Assembly (NCBI GenBank): GCA_008692225.1
Contig: VICG01000013.1
Span: 1,855,001-1,919,000 of the forward strand
DNA from: Monilinia fructicola
Lineage: Eukaryota; Ascomycota; Leotiomycetes; Helotiales; Sclerotiniaceae
Length of the DNA: 64,000 nucleotides
Direction: 5' to 3'
Shown here: positions 11,753-25,754 of the stretch, piece after piece
How the letters are laid out: the number at the start of each line of letters is the position of its first letter
How positions within the stretch are numbered: the stretch's first letter is position 1
The notes under the pieces: model-generated
What the model saw: the letters and a program-made list of their open reading frames with translations, nothing else
Database searches by the model: none
Told to the model about the DNA's origin: nothing
Position numbers and translations under genes: made by a program

Positions 11753-14058
11753 ATGTCTGCTATACGGGTTGCTCCTACCGTGAGTTTTGGTTCCATTTCT
11801 TCTTCTCTACTTACGCCGTTCAGCTGGGGCAGCTGCTTGTATACGTACAACAGCGACGCCGTCGAGCAGGCCTAAAATCCCCATCCCAAACCCCAACTAA
11901 CAACCCATAGAAAGCCACTCGGGCAATGAATCTCCTCCGCACAATCCAATATACGCACCCACCCTCCTGCCCCTGTCACGGCAACCCCTCGCACCACCAT
12001 CACCAAGCAGCGCCGACCAACCTCCTCCACCACGCCAAACGCAATCTGCAACGTAACTTCTCGACCCCGCTCGATGCTGCGCGACAGAAGGAATACGCGT
12101 TTGAGATGGCGGCGAGCAGCATTAGGTTTGGACCGGGGGTTACGAAGGAGGTGGGAATGGATTTCAAAAATTTGGGCGCGCGCAGGGTGCTGGTTGTGAC
12201 GGATGGGGTGGTGCGGGGGTTGGAGGCTATGAGGCAGGTGAGGGAGGGGTTGGGGCGGGAGGGGGTTGAGTTTGTGGTTTTTGATGGGTGTAGGGTTGAG
12301 CCTAAGGATACTTCGTGAGTGCGCTTTTCTTATATCTTGTGGGGGATGGGCTTTCTGGGGCTTGGGTCTGGTTTGGAATGGTTGAGGGCTGGGTTATGGT
12401 TGAGGTTGAGGTTCGGAAATAACAGAGTTGAGATATCTTTGAATGCTTGATCGTGTTTGAGGTATCCCAACTTTAGATACCCATCTGTTGTTAATCTCGT
12501 TCTCAATGTTGGGGTAAGAGGATATTTTAGCTCCAAGTGGAATAGTGGCATCATCTTCATGAGCTTGATGGGATTTATACAAGGCAATTATCCCACACTC
12601 TGGACTGTCAACCCTCCAATATTTGAAAGGTTTAGCATTCGAAGAGATGTAAATCTTCGAGAACGGTTTGTTTGATTGTTTGAATGGATTCATTGTTTTG
12701 ATGTATATCCAATGCCTTGAATGATTCAAACTTTGAACAGATCCTGGAACCAAAGTACTCATTATTAGCTGCAGTCTGGAGTATTGGAAACATTGAGCAT
12801 ATCATGAAGGGTTTGTTCAAAGTCAGTACAATTTCTGACAAATACAAATAGTGTCAAGGAAGCAATTGAGTTCTCCAAGAATTACCAACCAGATGCCATC
12901 TTGGCGGTTGGTGGTGGTTCTGTCATCGACACTGCTAAACTCATGAATCTTTATACCTGCTATCCTGATGCAGATTTCATGGATTTTGTCAATGCCCCAC
13001 TTGGTAAGGGGAGGCCCATAGACAAAACTCTCTTGCCACTTATAGCTGTTCCTACTACAGCTGGCACTGGCTCTGAAACAACGGGAACGGCTATCTTTGA
13101 TCTTACTTCTCACAAAGCCAAGACTGGTATTGCTCATAGAAATCTCAAGCCCTTGCTTGGTATATGTGATCCCTTGAACACTCGTACCATGCCTTCCGCT
13201 GTACATGCAAGCTCTGGTCTCGATGTTTTGTGTCATAGTTTGGAGAGTTGGACGGCAATTCCCTATTATGAGAGGACTCCTAGGCCAACAAATCCAATCA
13301 ATAGACCGGCGTATCAAGGAGCTAATCCTATTAGCGATATCTTCTCTCTACAAGCGTTGAGAAGTACGGCCAAGTATCTGCCAAGGGCCACAAAAGATCC
13401 AGAGGATCATGAGGCACAAAGCCAGATGCTACTCGCAGCGACGTTGGCTGGTGTGGGTTTTGGTAATGCTGGTGTTCATTTGTGTCATGGTATGCATCCT
13501 TTCCCCATTTCCCCTTTTCTCTTCTTTATCCTTTCGCTACTGGTAGTTGAGTGCTTTGATCAGCTCTTGAAGCCCTAGATCAGCAAAAAGATGCTAGTAA
13601 TTGTTTTCTATTCTGTGCTAACACATTCAGGAATGTCCTATCCAATTTCAGGTCAGAATCCAGGATATACTCACCCTGGATACGTGACTAAAACTCCAAT
13701 CATCCCTCATGGTGTATCTGTAGCTGTCTCCGCTCCTGCAGTATTCCGCTTTACTGGTGCTTCAAACCCTGAACGTCATCTTGCGGCAGCTGAGTGCTTT
13801 GGCGTTGATATCTCTAATGTCAAAAAGGAGAGTGCTGGCGCTGTCTTAGCCGAAGCGTTAGAAAAATTCCTTGAAGATTTAGGAGATCAGCCAAAAGGAC
13901 TCAAGGACTTGGGCTTCAAGAGAGAGCATATTGATGGATTGGTAGAGGGTACAATACCACAGCAGAGAGTCTTGATGCTGGCACCAAATTTGGCTGAAGA
14001 AATTGGAGAGGAGAGGGAACAGTTAAGAGCACTATTTGAGGATGCCATGGGCGATTAA
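11753..14058 (+). CDS. Hydroxyacid-oxoacid transhydrogenase (iron-dependent ADH family, ADHFE1-like), mitochondrial
   Basis: The family couples oxidation of 4-hydroxybutyrate-type hydroxyacids to reduction of 2-oxoglutarate in mitochondria. Exons are 11753-11779, 11911-12314, 12852-13489 and 13631-14058, giving 498 residues, close to animal ADHFE1 plus a longer leader. The frame is open through all four exons. Introns are 131, 537 and 141 bp, all GT-AG; 537 bp is long for this window. The N-terminus is rich in Arg, His and Ser with no acids for about 65 residues, fitting a mitochondrial presequence. Iron-ADH signatures are clear: ILAVGGGSVIDTAK for cofactor binding, VPTTAGTGSETTG, ICDPLNTRTMP, SGLDVLCHSLESWTA and GVHLCHGMSYPISGQNPGY, the last two with candidate metal-binding histidines. 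The 9-codon first exon is chosen because it splices in phase and no better upstream ATG is visible. Generic iron-ADH is the alternative name. Confidence 0.9.
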
Positions 14059-14875
14059 ATAATGTTTCTGTATATATTGCAAGGCAGTCAGTCCTGTCTT
14101 GACGAAAATTTACCATGTAGTTTTGATTGATCAATCAAATTTCATATGAAGTCTTCCATTCGGATATTGCCGGCTTGAATAGGAGGGTGTATTAACCCTC
14201 ATTCACTTTCTCCCACAAACATAATACAGCATTCTCGGTCGGATCTGGTTGTACACAATCAAAATTATAATTCATTTACCTATATTTCATCTGCACTTCT
14301 TTGTATTCTCATACAATTGCTGAATTGTCTTCTGCCAATACAAGGAGTTTGATCTCGTTCCTGTTGATTCCTCCTTGGCCTATATTGGGACCTCTCTTTG
14401 AGTCTTTGTTGCCTCCGACCATCCACCAAGATCTACAACTTCCATCTTTTGACCCCTTTTGTATCAACAGACCACTTTTATCTCTCTGAAAGAAAGGTTT
14501 TGATTTCACCAATCCCTTCGAGTATTCGTCAAGTCATCCAAGGAGAGATTTCAATCGTTTAACGCTCTTTTGACGTCTTCTTTGTCGTACTTTGGTTCAA
14601 TCTGCGATCCTTTTACGAGGAACTTCAAGCTTCTGCGATAAAAAGGAGCATTATACTCCTATCTAACCTTCCATCAAACGCACACTCGATTGAGAGTGAT
14701 CGAGAGTCGATCTTGAGAGCTATTTGAGAAGAAAACTGACTGTTTGCGCTCCTTTGTTCGAAAGACCTCGATCAAGTTTGGTCTGATTCGATTCAAACCA
14801 TCGAAACTTTTAACATTTTCATCTAGTAATCCATCCAATATATCCTCTAGGCTAGACTACTGATCAATCGCAACC
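14059..14875. other. Intergenic region
   Basis: It holds the 3' flank of the transhydrogenase gene and a long probable 5' UTR or promoter of the next gene. No supported coding sequence or RNA gene. Confidence 0.55.
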
Positions 14876-16357
14876 ATGACCCATCATTTTAAGTCTTTCT
14901 TGAAGTCCGCTGCTGGAGTGCTCGGCAATACTACGAATACGCACCATAATCGCCAGGATCAGCCTTCTCCTCAATCCTCCGCAGGAGGTGGCCCTCTCGC
15001 GCTTGTGACGACTCGTTCTAGTTACAACCCGCTACAGACCACGAGCTCAACGTACACCAATCCTTCAGAGAACCTGCCCCCCACCCCCACCCTTCGAGTG
15101 GTAGACGAGGTCCCGGATCTCGAAGATGATGCTCCAGGTCTCTTTGGTGGCATGGGCATCACGAACTATAGGGGTGTGGATACGGGACCGGTGGCGGTTC
15201 CGGTGGCGGTCCCTGGCATGGGTAGTTTGGTTCGTCAGCAGGGGATGGTGTTGGGTCAGGGGATTGTCGTGGGTCGGCAGAGGGCTTTTACGATTCCGAG
15301 GAAACCTTTGCCGGGCAGGGAAGCGGAGGATCGTGGGGATCTTGGCAGGGGATATGAGGAGTATGAAGTTAGGGGAAGGGCTCTCGTGAGACAGGGACGG
15401 GATCAAGGTGACGGTGAGAGTCTTGATCTAGGTCACAGAGAGCAGGTGGAAGGAGAACAGGGATTTGAAGAGATAGACTCTGAGCAGGGAGTATTTCTAG
15501 AGCAAGAGCAAGTCGAGACTTCTGAGGATAGAGCTGCAAGATTGGAGAGAGAGAGAAGTGAGAGAGCTGCCAGAGACTTGTAAGTTGTTCCTTCTTCTTT
15601 TGTGTTCTTCAGGAGGCTTTCCATCTCGTCATCTTACCCACCATCTATCAATCTTTTCTCCCAGCATTCAAATTCTCTCTCTCTTAACATATAACCCACA
15701 AAAGCTTCTCTAATATACCCTCAGAAACCATGAGAACCCGCTCCGCTCGCACCCAATTCATCCAACAACCATTGTCACCGGTGCGGCCCCAACTACCTCT
15801 TCTATATACAGCGAGAACAGCAACTCCTTGCGGTCCCGAGCATTCCGTCGCTCCTACACCGCTCCCATCAATGGCTTCAACTTCGCTGCCATGGGTGGGG
15901 TCGGTGTCGGTCCTTTGGGCGACGTCACTGGTATCAATAGCATGGGTACAATGGAGCGAGGAAGTGCAGCTCAGCGTTACAACAGCAGCGGTGCAGCATC
16001 CGGCTCGAGAACCGGCAGCTTCCTTAGACGGGCTAGCATAAGCTGGAGAGGCATGGGCTTCGGCCGTAGCAGCTCTGGTGGCGTTGGTGCAGCTGGCGTC
16101 GCTGAAACGAGCGTTGCTGGAGTTACTGGACCGGTTGGCGTTGCTGCTGCGACGGAGAGACCGGCAACAGTGTATTCTGAGACGGAGGGTATGATGCATG
16201 AGGTGATGACGGCGGGTATGTATATCCTATTCATTCCCCTGACTATGTGGCCGTATATCGATGACTAACCAACCCTCAACGAACAGAAGCGGAACGTAGA
16301 CGCAGTCATAGACAATCATTGATCTTGCCAAAGTTCGACTGGGAGGACGAGTTTTGA
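14876..16357 (+). CDS. Hypothetical disordered protein, three exons
   Basis: I do not recognise this protein. Exons 14876-15579, 15725-16215 and 16288-16357 or close (third exon starts at 16287 in my phase count) join into about 421 codons with no stops. Introns of 145 and 71 bp have GTAAGT and GTATGT donors, and the second has an ACTAAC branch point. The start MTHHFKSFLKSAAGVLG is a short amphipathic stretch. The middle is rich in Gly, Pro, Glu and Gln, with a Glu/Arg-rich segment (residues about 215-235) that could be helical. The part after exon 2 is Ser/Gly/Arg-rich, and the C-terminus is LPKFDWEDEF. The second exon also opens in other frames, but only this one splices in phase at both ends. 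No catalytic motifs are visible; it is probably a fungal-specific, largely disordered protein. Confidence 0.65.
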
Positions 16358-19300
16358 GGGGAGGGGGATACTAATTAGGATGGTGTTTGACGATCTCAAG
16401 ATGGAAAGGCGTGCATTAGTTTAGCTGGATAGTTATCAGTTCTGCTGCTGCTTTGGCTGTGGGCTTGTGGAATGGACTGTGAGGGATGGTAATTGGGTTG
16501 ATGCAATGAGATGAAGGGAAGATATGTGCCTTAATGCTAGCAGATTTGAATCTTAAAAGTTGCTTATGAGCATTTGAGTTGATCTGTTGATGTGTTGATG
16601 TGTATGTATATGTGAATGTCCGATGTGAATCCTCTGAGATTCAATGAGTTGTCTTCACTGTTTGAATGCATTAAATATGAGGATCCATCCTCTTCTATTG
16701 ATTCATTTACATCACTGCATTTATCCCAAGGGAACTTCTCGTTTCGGACATCTGTCATGCATGCATTCGCTTATCTCATCTGTCCGGTTTCATCTAGACC
16801 GTCGATTTCCCTACACCATCTAGCTTCATCTCAACGTCTCATTCCAATCCACCAGCTAACACATGTTGAATTTTTGATATAGCTTGGAACAACTAAAGCC
16901 ACCATCTGGATTTGGACGTATAATTTGTGTTAAACTTCGTGGTTGCTCCACGTGTTTCAGAGTATCAGTTGATCAAATTTCAATGGAAGAAGCTTAACCT
17001 ACGGCTTGACTTTGATGACTGAGATATGTGGACTCTGGAGTATAGTTCGAGAGTGTATAGTATATGAGATGCCTGGGAGGATGGATGCTTTGTAGACTAA
17101 TCGTTTATTCTAGAGTATCTAGATGTTTGGAAAGGAGAAGGGATTTCATTGCAGAGACTGAGTTTGCTGTCTCGACCATGTGAAGGGGTTAAATTGGATT
17201 TGGAGAATCAGATGACGGGAAAGTATCTCTTGGGCGGGATGTGTTTGATTGTGCACATGCGTTTGGATACTTGAGTTTTCTGGCTGGGTGGGTGAATTGG
17301 AGTTGAATTTCTGATACAAATTGGAATTTTGGAATGGTGTGGATGTGGCATGCGCTGAGTGTTTGGAAGTGGTTCAATGTTGGGTGGAGGTGGGATGACT
17401 ATTTATGGATGAGACTTTCTGATGTTATGAGCAATTAGATACGAAAAGGTAGATATGATCATTTGGATGAATGAACAGTTTGGATGTAGCAATTAATTGA
17501 AAGTATCAAGTAGTTTGAATTTGTAAGTTCATTCATTTGTCATCATGGATCCGCCTGAGAGAATCTATCAGGTCTAAAAAAGAAACTTGATTTGAATAAC
17601 TTCAAAACCTCGAGTGATCAGTATTTGAATATTTATGATGCTATGGATTATTTGGAAGAGTATCATGAAATGGATATGATTCAATGAATCCAATGGGATA
17701 TAAATTGAATATGATTATAGATGATAGAATCTTTATCTTGGAAACGATCTGTTTTAAACTGAAACTCATAATCTGATATAATGTTTACATGATTTTTCAG
17801 GATAGGAAGTCGGATGAGAATGCAAAAGGCTGGTATGAATATCCGAATGGAAAGAAGTATTACTCATTCTTCATACCATTCTTGAGACTTGGCTGGAGAC
17901 TTCAGACTCTCCTTATTATAATAATCTTCCTAATCGATTAAATATAGGATCAGAGTAAACTTAACGGCATAGGCTAGGCTTACTTTCGAGAACTTTTCTG
18001 AAGAATACTTGGAGATGCCTGATTGCGCACCGTGACATGCACTCATTTCAATTATATCCGCAATCTTTCTAGTCGGCTCTGTTAAGCGAGGTTTAAAAGG
18101 AACTTTAAAGGGTGAGATCGGAGGCTGTGATATCCATGGATGTCAAGGATGAGATTATTAGGCGACTTCTGCGCTAGGGGTAAGATATCATGGATTCTTA
18201 AATTGGAGATGGGATCATATTATATTGTAAATAATATTTTTTCATTTGAATATTACTAACTTTTCTTTTTGAGAAATTCAATATATCAAGAATAAATGTC
18301 TAATTATTGTTTTGTTAAAAAGATTATTTACAGAATATAAAACTTATTATAAATTATAAATTATGAATTATTATTTTCTTGATTTTAGATTTTCTTTTTT
18401 TTTGACGTTTTTCAAAAGGGAAAATATATCATTAATATAGGTTTTGAATTTAAAAGTATGTGGCTATAGATGGAAACTTAGAATCGATGATGAAGATGAT
18501 ACCAATTCCCTCGTTCTCAAACTTTTCACTTGAGATGGTATACCGTGATTGCAAGATAGGGACGAGGGTATGATTTTCCAAGCTCATAAGTAGACATACT
18601 TCTCACTCAAAGTGACTTTAAATAATAGCGTATATCATTTTGAGTTTTCAGAATAGATCAAACCCAACTATTGGTCTAGTCGTTATGGCTCTACCGGCGT
18701 GTTCTAGATAGCGTGACATAACAAACTTTCCACCATAAATAGATACAAGGTGTTTCTAATAGATGATAAGTTTCAATGATTTCAGACAAGTATGAGCTAT
18801 ATCTGGGTTTAATAATGGAGAGAGAGTCATTTATGAGGATATTTGAGTATCAAGTGATTTTGATCAGCACGAAGAGCTACCCAGGTGCTATGAGTTTGAC
18901 ATGTGCCATCAATCGTGGTAAAACTTCAAAAGAGTCACATTGAGAATAAAGTTATTTGCTTTGGAAACTATGGAGTCCTATAAAGTCGCCAGGTCAGACA
19001 GCATAGTATCGGTTCTACAAATATTCTCCCATACTTTTGGTTTTTAGACAGAAGAATATCAGTGCTGTCATTCTAGGTATCATGTATTCTTCTTGTTGCG
19101 ATTAGTTTAATCTGGATTTGAGATGTAATGCATAAAAAAATGGTTATTTGGGTACCACTGAGCTTTCAAGTGCTGAGATAATTGCCTTGTTTTGTAAAAA
19201 GACAGAAGAAAAATCAGGAATCAAGGGGAAAAGCCTAGATATTTAGCCCAAGGTCAGTCAGAAGAAGAGAAGACAGCTTCCTCTTTTCAATATCATGTAC

Positions 19301-19732
19301 ATATCTATCCATCCTAGCTCAAACCTGCTCTCCATTTCTGGATTCTCATAGTCTAGTGTCTTAGAATGACGATGATCTACAAGTCTGAAAGTAGAAGAAA
19401 GTATTACCGTACCATGAAGTTCGAAGAGCTGCTAGAGCTTTCCTCAAGAGAGCACATTGGTTGCTGTGATATCTTCGTATAGTACAGCTCAAGGTCCGGT
19501 GTACAAAATAGAAGATACAGCTTTATTGTGCTGTATGGAATGATACACCAGCCAACAGAATAATGTACTAGTAAATATCTATCGCCTCTGATCATTATAT
19601 ATATGACAACATCTCCCATAGATCCTCGACATCTAAATCTTAACATCTTCCAAAAGAAATCTGAAATACACATCAAGATATCAAACCAACAAGGCTTATA
19701 CACAAATCTTTATCAAAATTGCCACCAGAATC
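16358..19732. other. Long intergenic region, no gene seen
   Basis: Short open frames here lack codon pattern, splice support and any recognisable motif. A mildly AT-rich stretch (about 18220-18440) shows no terminal repeats that I can find. Confidence 0.5.
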
Positions 19733-20098
19733 ATGAGCTCTTCAAATACTCAAGAAAACAGTCAATTCAAATTCCCAGACACACGCATCCAGTGGTCAGC
19801 CTCGAATGAGCGAGGTAGTACTGAGGAGCCTCCTAAATTCGAGAGTCAGATAGAGGACACCGAAATTCCAAAGCCAGTTTCAGGAAGACGATATGCCAAG
19901 TCTTCCAAGAAAGCAGCTTGGGTCGAGCCTCCTGTCGTTAAGTCTCACATGGATCATACGAACACACCCACGGTTGAACAGAGAAAGTGGGCGACTAGAG
20001 TCAACTCGGAAGGAGGAAAAGTTTCAGGTGCTATGGTGAAGAATATGTTCATGATATTCCCAGAGACGATTAAGGATACGGAAGAGGAAATAGAGTAG
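19733..20098 (+). CDS. Small hypothetical protein, 121 aa
   Basis: A single open frame begins MSSSNTQENSQFKFPDTRIQ and ends FPETIKDTEEEIE. It is hydrophilic, Ser/Pro/Lys-rich at the front and acidic at the end, without a signal peptide or membrane segment. A TATATATA box lies about 140 bp upstream (19594-19602). The biased composition looks like real protein, unlike the surrounding short frames, but I recognise no family and it could be spurious. Confidence 0.45.
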   Translation: MSSSNTQENSQFKFPDTRIQWSASNERGSTEEPPKFESQIEDTEIPKPVSGRRYAKSSKKAAWVEPPVVKSHMDHTNTPTVEQRKWATRVNSEGGKVSGAMVKNMFMIFPETIKDTEEEIE

Positions 20099-22910
20099 AC
20101 CCAGTTGGGCAACAGGTATGTCAATAATTGGAAGGATACTAGGTGGATAGATGTGATTATTATCACTACAGAGAGGACATACTAACAATTGTACATAGAC
20201 ATCGATAATAACTTTTCAAAACTCAGGAGCGAATAAAATTTCTCCAAATTCGATATTTGAAGAGTATCTCAGGGCAGCTTATTGTGTTGCTTGATATGGA
20301 ACGGTGTTTTTGGATTGGTATTGCAGTTATCAGGGGGTACGAATGGGGTCTTCTATTCACAATAAAAGCTCTATTAAGAAATAAAACTTTTCCAGATAAC
20401 CAAATGTTTGATCGTTATATACATGATTGTCTTTCATATATAATCCATTGTTCATAACCAACTGGTTTTCATACGCAACAGAAATTTCTCAGTCGCATAG
20501 AGTATCAAACAACTTCTAAGTATCAATGATAGAAAGCATAACACTGTAGTCTTTCTAGAACTTCACGATATCTCATTCTTCCCCTTCAAGGAATTTCAAA
20601 CTTCAAACAAGAAAAGAAGGACCAAGAAAGAGCTTAATAACAAAATCCAAGACTCGAAAGAACCTCAAACCTTTCACTAGAGTTATTGTATCTGTAAATC
20701 AATAAGAGCCACAAAGCTGGGGATCATGTTGTGGGCGACATAGTATGGAAAATGAGAGATGGGGAAGATCTCCGTAAGCTCAAGGGCTTCGACAAGAAAT
20801 AAAGTTTATTGTCAGGACAATAAGACATCATATTTATGAAAATGCGAAAAGCCTTTCGTTTGGAAATAGTTTAAACTTTGATTAGCACGATTTCTATTAG
20901 AGCAGAAAGTCGCAAAATTCTGTGATCGCTCAACTTTGAAAGCAATAAGGCATATTTTTTCCCTGAATATTTCCCTCCATACATGATTTTACCAATCTTT
21001 TAATAGGAATCGATGTGATACTTCTCCTCTCTTATTTCTCACAAATCAAGTATGAACAACCGCTTCTTTCTTTGCTCGCAGAAAAGAAAAGGAGAATAGA
21101 ATGTTAAGTGTAAAGAACTGCTTAGCAAGTAAACGAGTCACTGTGTGAGATCTTTGACTTGCTCTCACTATTTCGTAAAGTCCATCAATATAGATAGAGC
21201 AAAACTCAAATGGCATTGACATCCTAGTTTTATTCATTTCATTTCTCTTGTCTTCAAAGGGGAAACTCGGCTACATATCTGGATATTCGACTGGCAACAT
21301 AGATTCAACTTCCCTCTATCAATAAATCTTGTCGGAACAAAGAAAATTTTGAACATCACCGCGAGAAATCTGTTAGAAATCTGAAGATAGTGGGGACTTT
21401 GATTGTTTATACTGGCAAACTTATCCCTTAAAGGAAACGTACAAGCTACTGAAGATATTTGTCGAAGATAATAAAATCATCTAAATATAAAGAGGCTCCA
21501 AAATAAAACTCGAATTAACGGGATAGACAGTAGGTTCTAGCGGTCTCGTCAGGTAATGGGTTCTCTTAATTATAATTTATATTCTACTTTTCAAGGAGCA
21601 TTATCAGGATTTTGCACTCTCTGTTTCTATCTATTGAGATACCAAGATACCCGTTTCTTGCTATGAATAGTGCTAACTTGAATCTAGATATTCCAGGGCA
21701 GAAGATACAAAAGAATCTGATGAATATATATGTTGTGATAATTAGTCATGTGACAGCGCGCTAACGCCTCTGCGGCCATATTAGTTATTCTATTATGACC
21801 TAGCTAGCTTCCCTTAAGCAGTAAAAACGATATAATGTAAGATATATTGTATTGAACTCATCCTCCTTATGATGGTATCAATAACATAATATCCTAGCAT
21901 AGCACAAATCCTTCTATTGCCTGTGATTACGAGCAGCCTCAAAAATCAATTATTCGTTCTGAGCTGTTTGTAACAACTAATTACAGTAAAGAACTCTATT
22001 TTCTGTTCGGTTTCTTATCAAGGTACGTATAGACTCATGGAAAAACATAAAAATTGATGATGAAGTATGGCTCCGCAAGAGAACTATTTGTATTTATTTG
22101 CCAAAATTGCTGCACGAACCCAGAAAATTTCACAGCCAGTAGCTGCAATTGTACAAATTACTAAGGGGTGACAAATGATTCACATCGCTCTACAGAGTAT
22201 ACCAATGAAACATTGATTTAGACTAGACAAGCTTAACCTTGCGACCGACTACCGTTAATTGTTTGTTAGCGTCTAATTCCAGTGTTGCAATTAGTATACA
22301 CCAATAAAGCGGTCGCTGATGATGAACTTCTGGTCGGCAATTCATATAGGTATGTTTATCCGTTTATCCGTGCTTCAGTGATTCGGTGTATATAATCGAC
22401 TTCAATATTATGGACATTCCGTATCAGGTTCCAGTATTTCAATATGTTTCTAGATTATCCAACATCATAATAGTATTTAGAGCTTTCAGTGATATTCAAT
22501 TTCTTACTACTTATCAATGTAACTTCAAACAACCAATACGTAACCCCTCCATTATACGGGCCCGGATACTGCAGACGGGAAATACTATTGGCAGCACTGT
22601 CTAATTCATCGCCGCAATATACGACACGTGCTCACTTACTTCAAAAGGCGCCCTGATACTCCATAATACGGTTAGAATTTGGGATTAGCATATATGATGT
22701 CAACCCGACGCTAACCCTTTCTATAACGGTCAATTAAGCGAGAATGTCTTGGGCAGGCATATAAGAACATAGATTACTGCTATCAAGAGAAAAAAAAACT
22801 CTTCTTCATCTTAAACTATCAAATCTGAGAACTATTCATTCAAGTAGAATAATTTCAGTACCCCTTCATATCATACGAACTATTAAAACATTTCATCTCC
22901 CATATCAAAT
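20099..22910. other. Intergenic region, no gene seen
   Basis: No coding sequence, terminal repeat or RNA gene that I can support. Composition is ordinary to slightly AT-rich. The last 200 bp are probably the promoter of the following gene. Confidence 0.5.
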
Positions 22911-24570
22911 ATGGATGCTGTGCTAGGTTGTAAGCCGGAGTGGATGTATAGCACGCGCTCTCATTCTAAATATGGCATCACAAATCTGGAAGCTGCAGGA
23001 TATCGGACAAATAAAAACATCAAAGACGGAGGAAAGTATGCTGGTCTCAGCTTTGAAGTTGCTCTCGAGAAACTTGTCTTTGAGGAATGGATATCAGATG
23101 TGATGGTCGTCAAAGACAAAAAGCGCTACATGATTGGCCCCGGTATGTCTTTCTCCTTAACTCATTGATTGATTATTGATATCTAATATACTCTAGATAT
23201 CAAGTACTATCACAACAAAAACAAAGGTCGTGGTGATGTAACTTCTTGGGAAAGCACGCCTGGACATGCATTTCATTATGGCTCACAACATGATGCACAT
23301 ACACTATGCTATCATGATAGCAAGATTCGTCTAGATATTATAGATCACATCTCAGAGCAGACACTTGCAGTTAGGGAGGAAATTGGGATCCATCCCAGTG
23401 AACGAGAGTGGGCATTGCCTCGATCTCATGAACGCCACTTACTGAATCTTCCCCAAGGTATTTTTTCCACTATAGAAGTTGTTCACTCTTGGGTATTTTT
23501 GTCCTAATGCATACTAATTTTCATGATTATTGTAGAAATTCTCGTCAAGATCATTGCATATACTGTTATTGTCAAAGATGATGTCGGCACTCTATCCCCA
23601 CAAACTATAACCTCCAATATATGTGGATGCTACCAAGAAGCCGAGTACAGAATTTTTCATCCAGACATTATTAACTTGTATCAAGGTAGAGGTTCATGCA
23701 TTAAGCTAGTTGTTGGCTTGAGAAACAGAATCTTCGAACTTGGGTCTCAGAATTTGAAGAAGCTAGAGATCCAAGATGAAGAAGGTGTCTACACTCGCCT
23801 TCAAAGAGTCTTACGCCGAGTTATCGATGCTAGTTGCCTCCGAGTTTGTAAATTAATCTACTACCTCGGTTCTGAGATGCTATACAGGCAAAATGACTTC
23901 ACGTTTGATTTGACATATTTTAGGAAATATCTGGGGCCACAGCGAATCACGGCATCGTCATTAATGCTTGATAAGCAGGGACCTCGTCAAGACCTGGTAA
24001 CCAGGAAGCCGATATTAAGACCTGGATACAAGTCATACAAAATATGGTTACAAAAAGTAAAAAACGTTATCGAACAAGTACAACAGCCCTTTTCAATCAG
24101 AGAATTAAAAGGTTGGGCTCATGAAGACCATTTTATTCGCTTTCTATATACCATTCGCCCACGAAACGCTGCATTGATCAAGACTCTCCAGTTTTGGGGT
24201 ACAGTCACATCTCATGATTTTCATCGACAAAAAAGATAACTGTAAATCTTGTCATGATAGTTTCTTCCGCGACATCTTTTTATACATAGAGTTCATCAAC
24301 GAATTCTGTAAGGGCGTGGAAAAGATCGTGCTGAATATCAACACAAACGCCCCCTGGTCAAATAGTGAGGCCCTCTCAGTCGAAGAAAAGAACACCCTAA
24401 ATCCACTTATTCCACACCTCAAAAAACTGAAAACTGTCAAGACCTTGGTTCTCTGTATTTCAGATGGAACAAAGGGAAGCGAGTTCATAACAATGAAGTC
24501 TTCTCTTGCGGTGGATACATGCAAATGGTTCCAGGACAGAGCTAGGGGATGGGAATCTAAGTCTAATTGA
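22911..24570 (+). CDS. F-box-like paralogue 1 of a tandem array (one-base frame break)
   Basis: First of three related genes. Exons are 22911-23142, 23197-23457 and 23536-24570. Both introns are GT-AG and in phase 1, at the same places as in the sister gene. Exon 1 ends with a module also found in the sisters (FEEWISDVMVVKDKKRYMIG). Exon 2 ends SEREWALPRSHERHLLNLPQ, and exon 3 opens EILVKIIAYTVI; together these form an F-box-like LPxEIxxxI motif at residues about 160-176. The long remainder has conserved VLRRVIDASCLRVCK, EDHFIRFLYTI and INEFCKGVEKIVLNIN segments. At a six-A run (24229-24234) the frame shifts by +1; alignment to the sister gene continues residue for residue across it, so five As are expected and the full protein would be about 508 residues. 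F-box proteins select substrates for SCF ubiquitin ligases, but that role is inferred from one motif. Confidence 0.65.
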
Positions 24571-25754
24571 CAAAGTTTGATGAGACTTTTGGGAGCCCCT
24601 TAGGCTCATTATATATCGAACTTTTTCCTTTCTTTAAAAATCAGCATTGAGTTTATTGATTTTATATCAGCATCACTAGGCGAAACTGCAGCTAGCATAA
24701 TAAGCAATTCAATTTATGCCTCTATCTCAACACCCAATCAACTAATATTGAATACCTATCAAACTATAGTTATATATTGTATTGAGAAATATATTTATTT
24801 TGCAAGTTTTCAAAGTTATGTACAATTGTGTGTTACTTCACTTCCATGATCAGCTAAGCTATGATTTTCAGTGCCCTTTCCAGTGGTCCTAGAGGGTTTG
24901 ACTACAATCGGTGCCTATAATTCCCTGTTTACATTCTTCATTATGCCACCAAAACCTCCCGATTGCCAATGAACATCGCTCCAGAAACCTACAACTAGAA
25001 ATCCCGCAACCACCAGCACGAATTTCACTTTGTGTTATTGATAAACAGAGATTCCCTAGAGCTCTCTCCGCATTTGAGAGGAAATCTCCATACATCGATA
25101 CTATATACGAATATATATTCAAAATAATCCATACGTATCATTATACGGACTACCTAGGTAGTATACGGAATACGACGAATACTAATCACAACACTGCTGC
25201 AACCGGGAGTTCATTTTGGAATTGGGATGCGTGAATATTGCAATTGATTTACCGTGCCATTGAATGCCATCATACCACCATCTTTTAATACTGTCAGGAA
25301 GCACGAGCATAATAGTACAGCACGCCAGTGGTATCTGCTATAGCTTTCCATGCTTCTACCATAGTACTCTACAGCCTAATAATGTTTCATTTGATCCACA
25401 CTCAACAAATATACAGTATGAGAATAATCTTATTGAATATCAAAGTATTAGCTCTCTATGTTCTGCTGTCTGCTGTACTAGACTAGTCTTCGGCTAGTAC
25501 AGGACACTTGCGTAGCGAGCTGGAAACTTTCATATAACCCTCCTCTCCTAGATCCCTTCCCTCTAAGATTCTCCCATACAACATTTCTAACATAAATTTC
25601 AATAAAGTTTACCACGCCTGAATTTTATCTTTGCATACAAACAATCTATACCTCTCACATAGCACAAGCCAATATCAACGAGTCCACTCCATTTTATCCA
25701 TAATTTCTATACTACCTCATCCAAATTTCTTGCATACCTCGGGCCTACATCAAA
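24571..25754. other. Spacer between array genes 1 and 2
   Basis: No supported gene. It contains one copy of the palindrome TACCTAGGTA at 25151-25160. The final 200 bp are the probable promoter of paralogue 2. Confidence 0.5.

Noticed and set aside
24214..24250. A 37-bp intron explaining the frame change in array paralogue 1
   Set aside because: A GT-AG pair would restore the frame, but 37 bp is shorter than the other introns here, and the sister protein aligns straight through the supposed intron.
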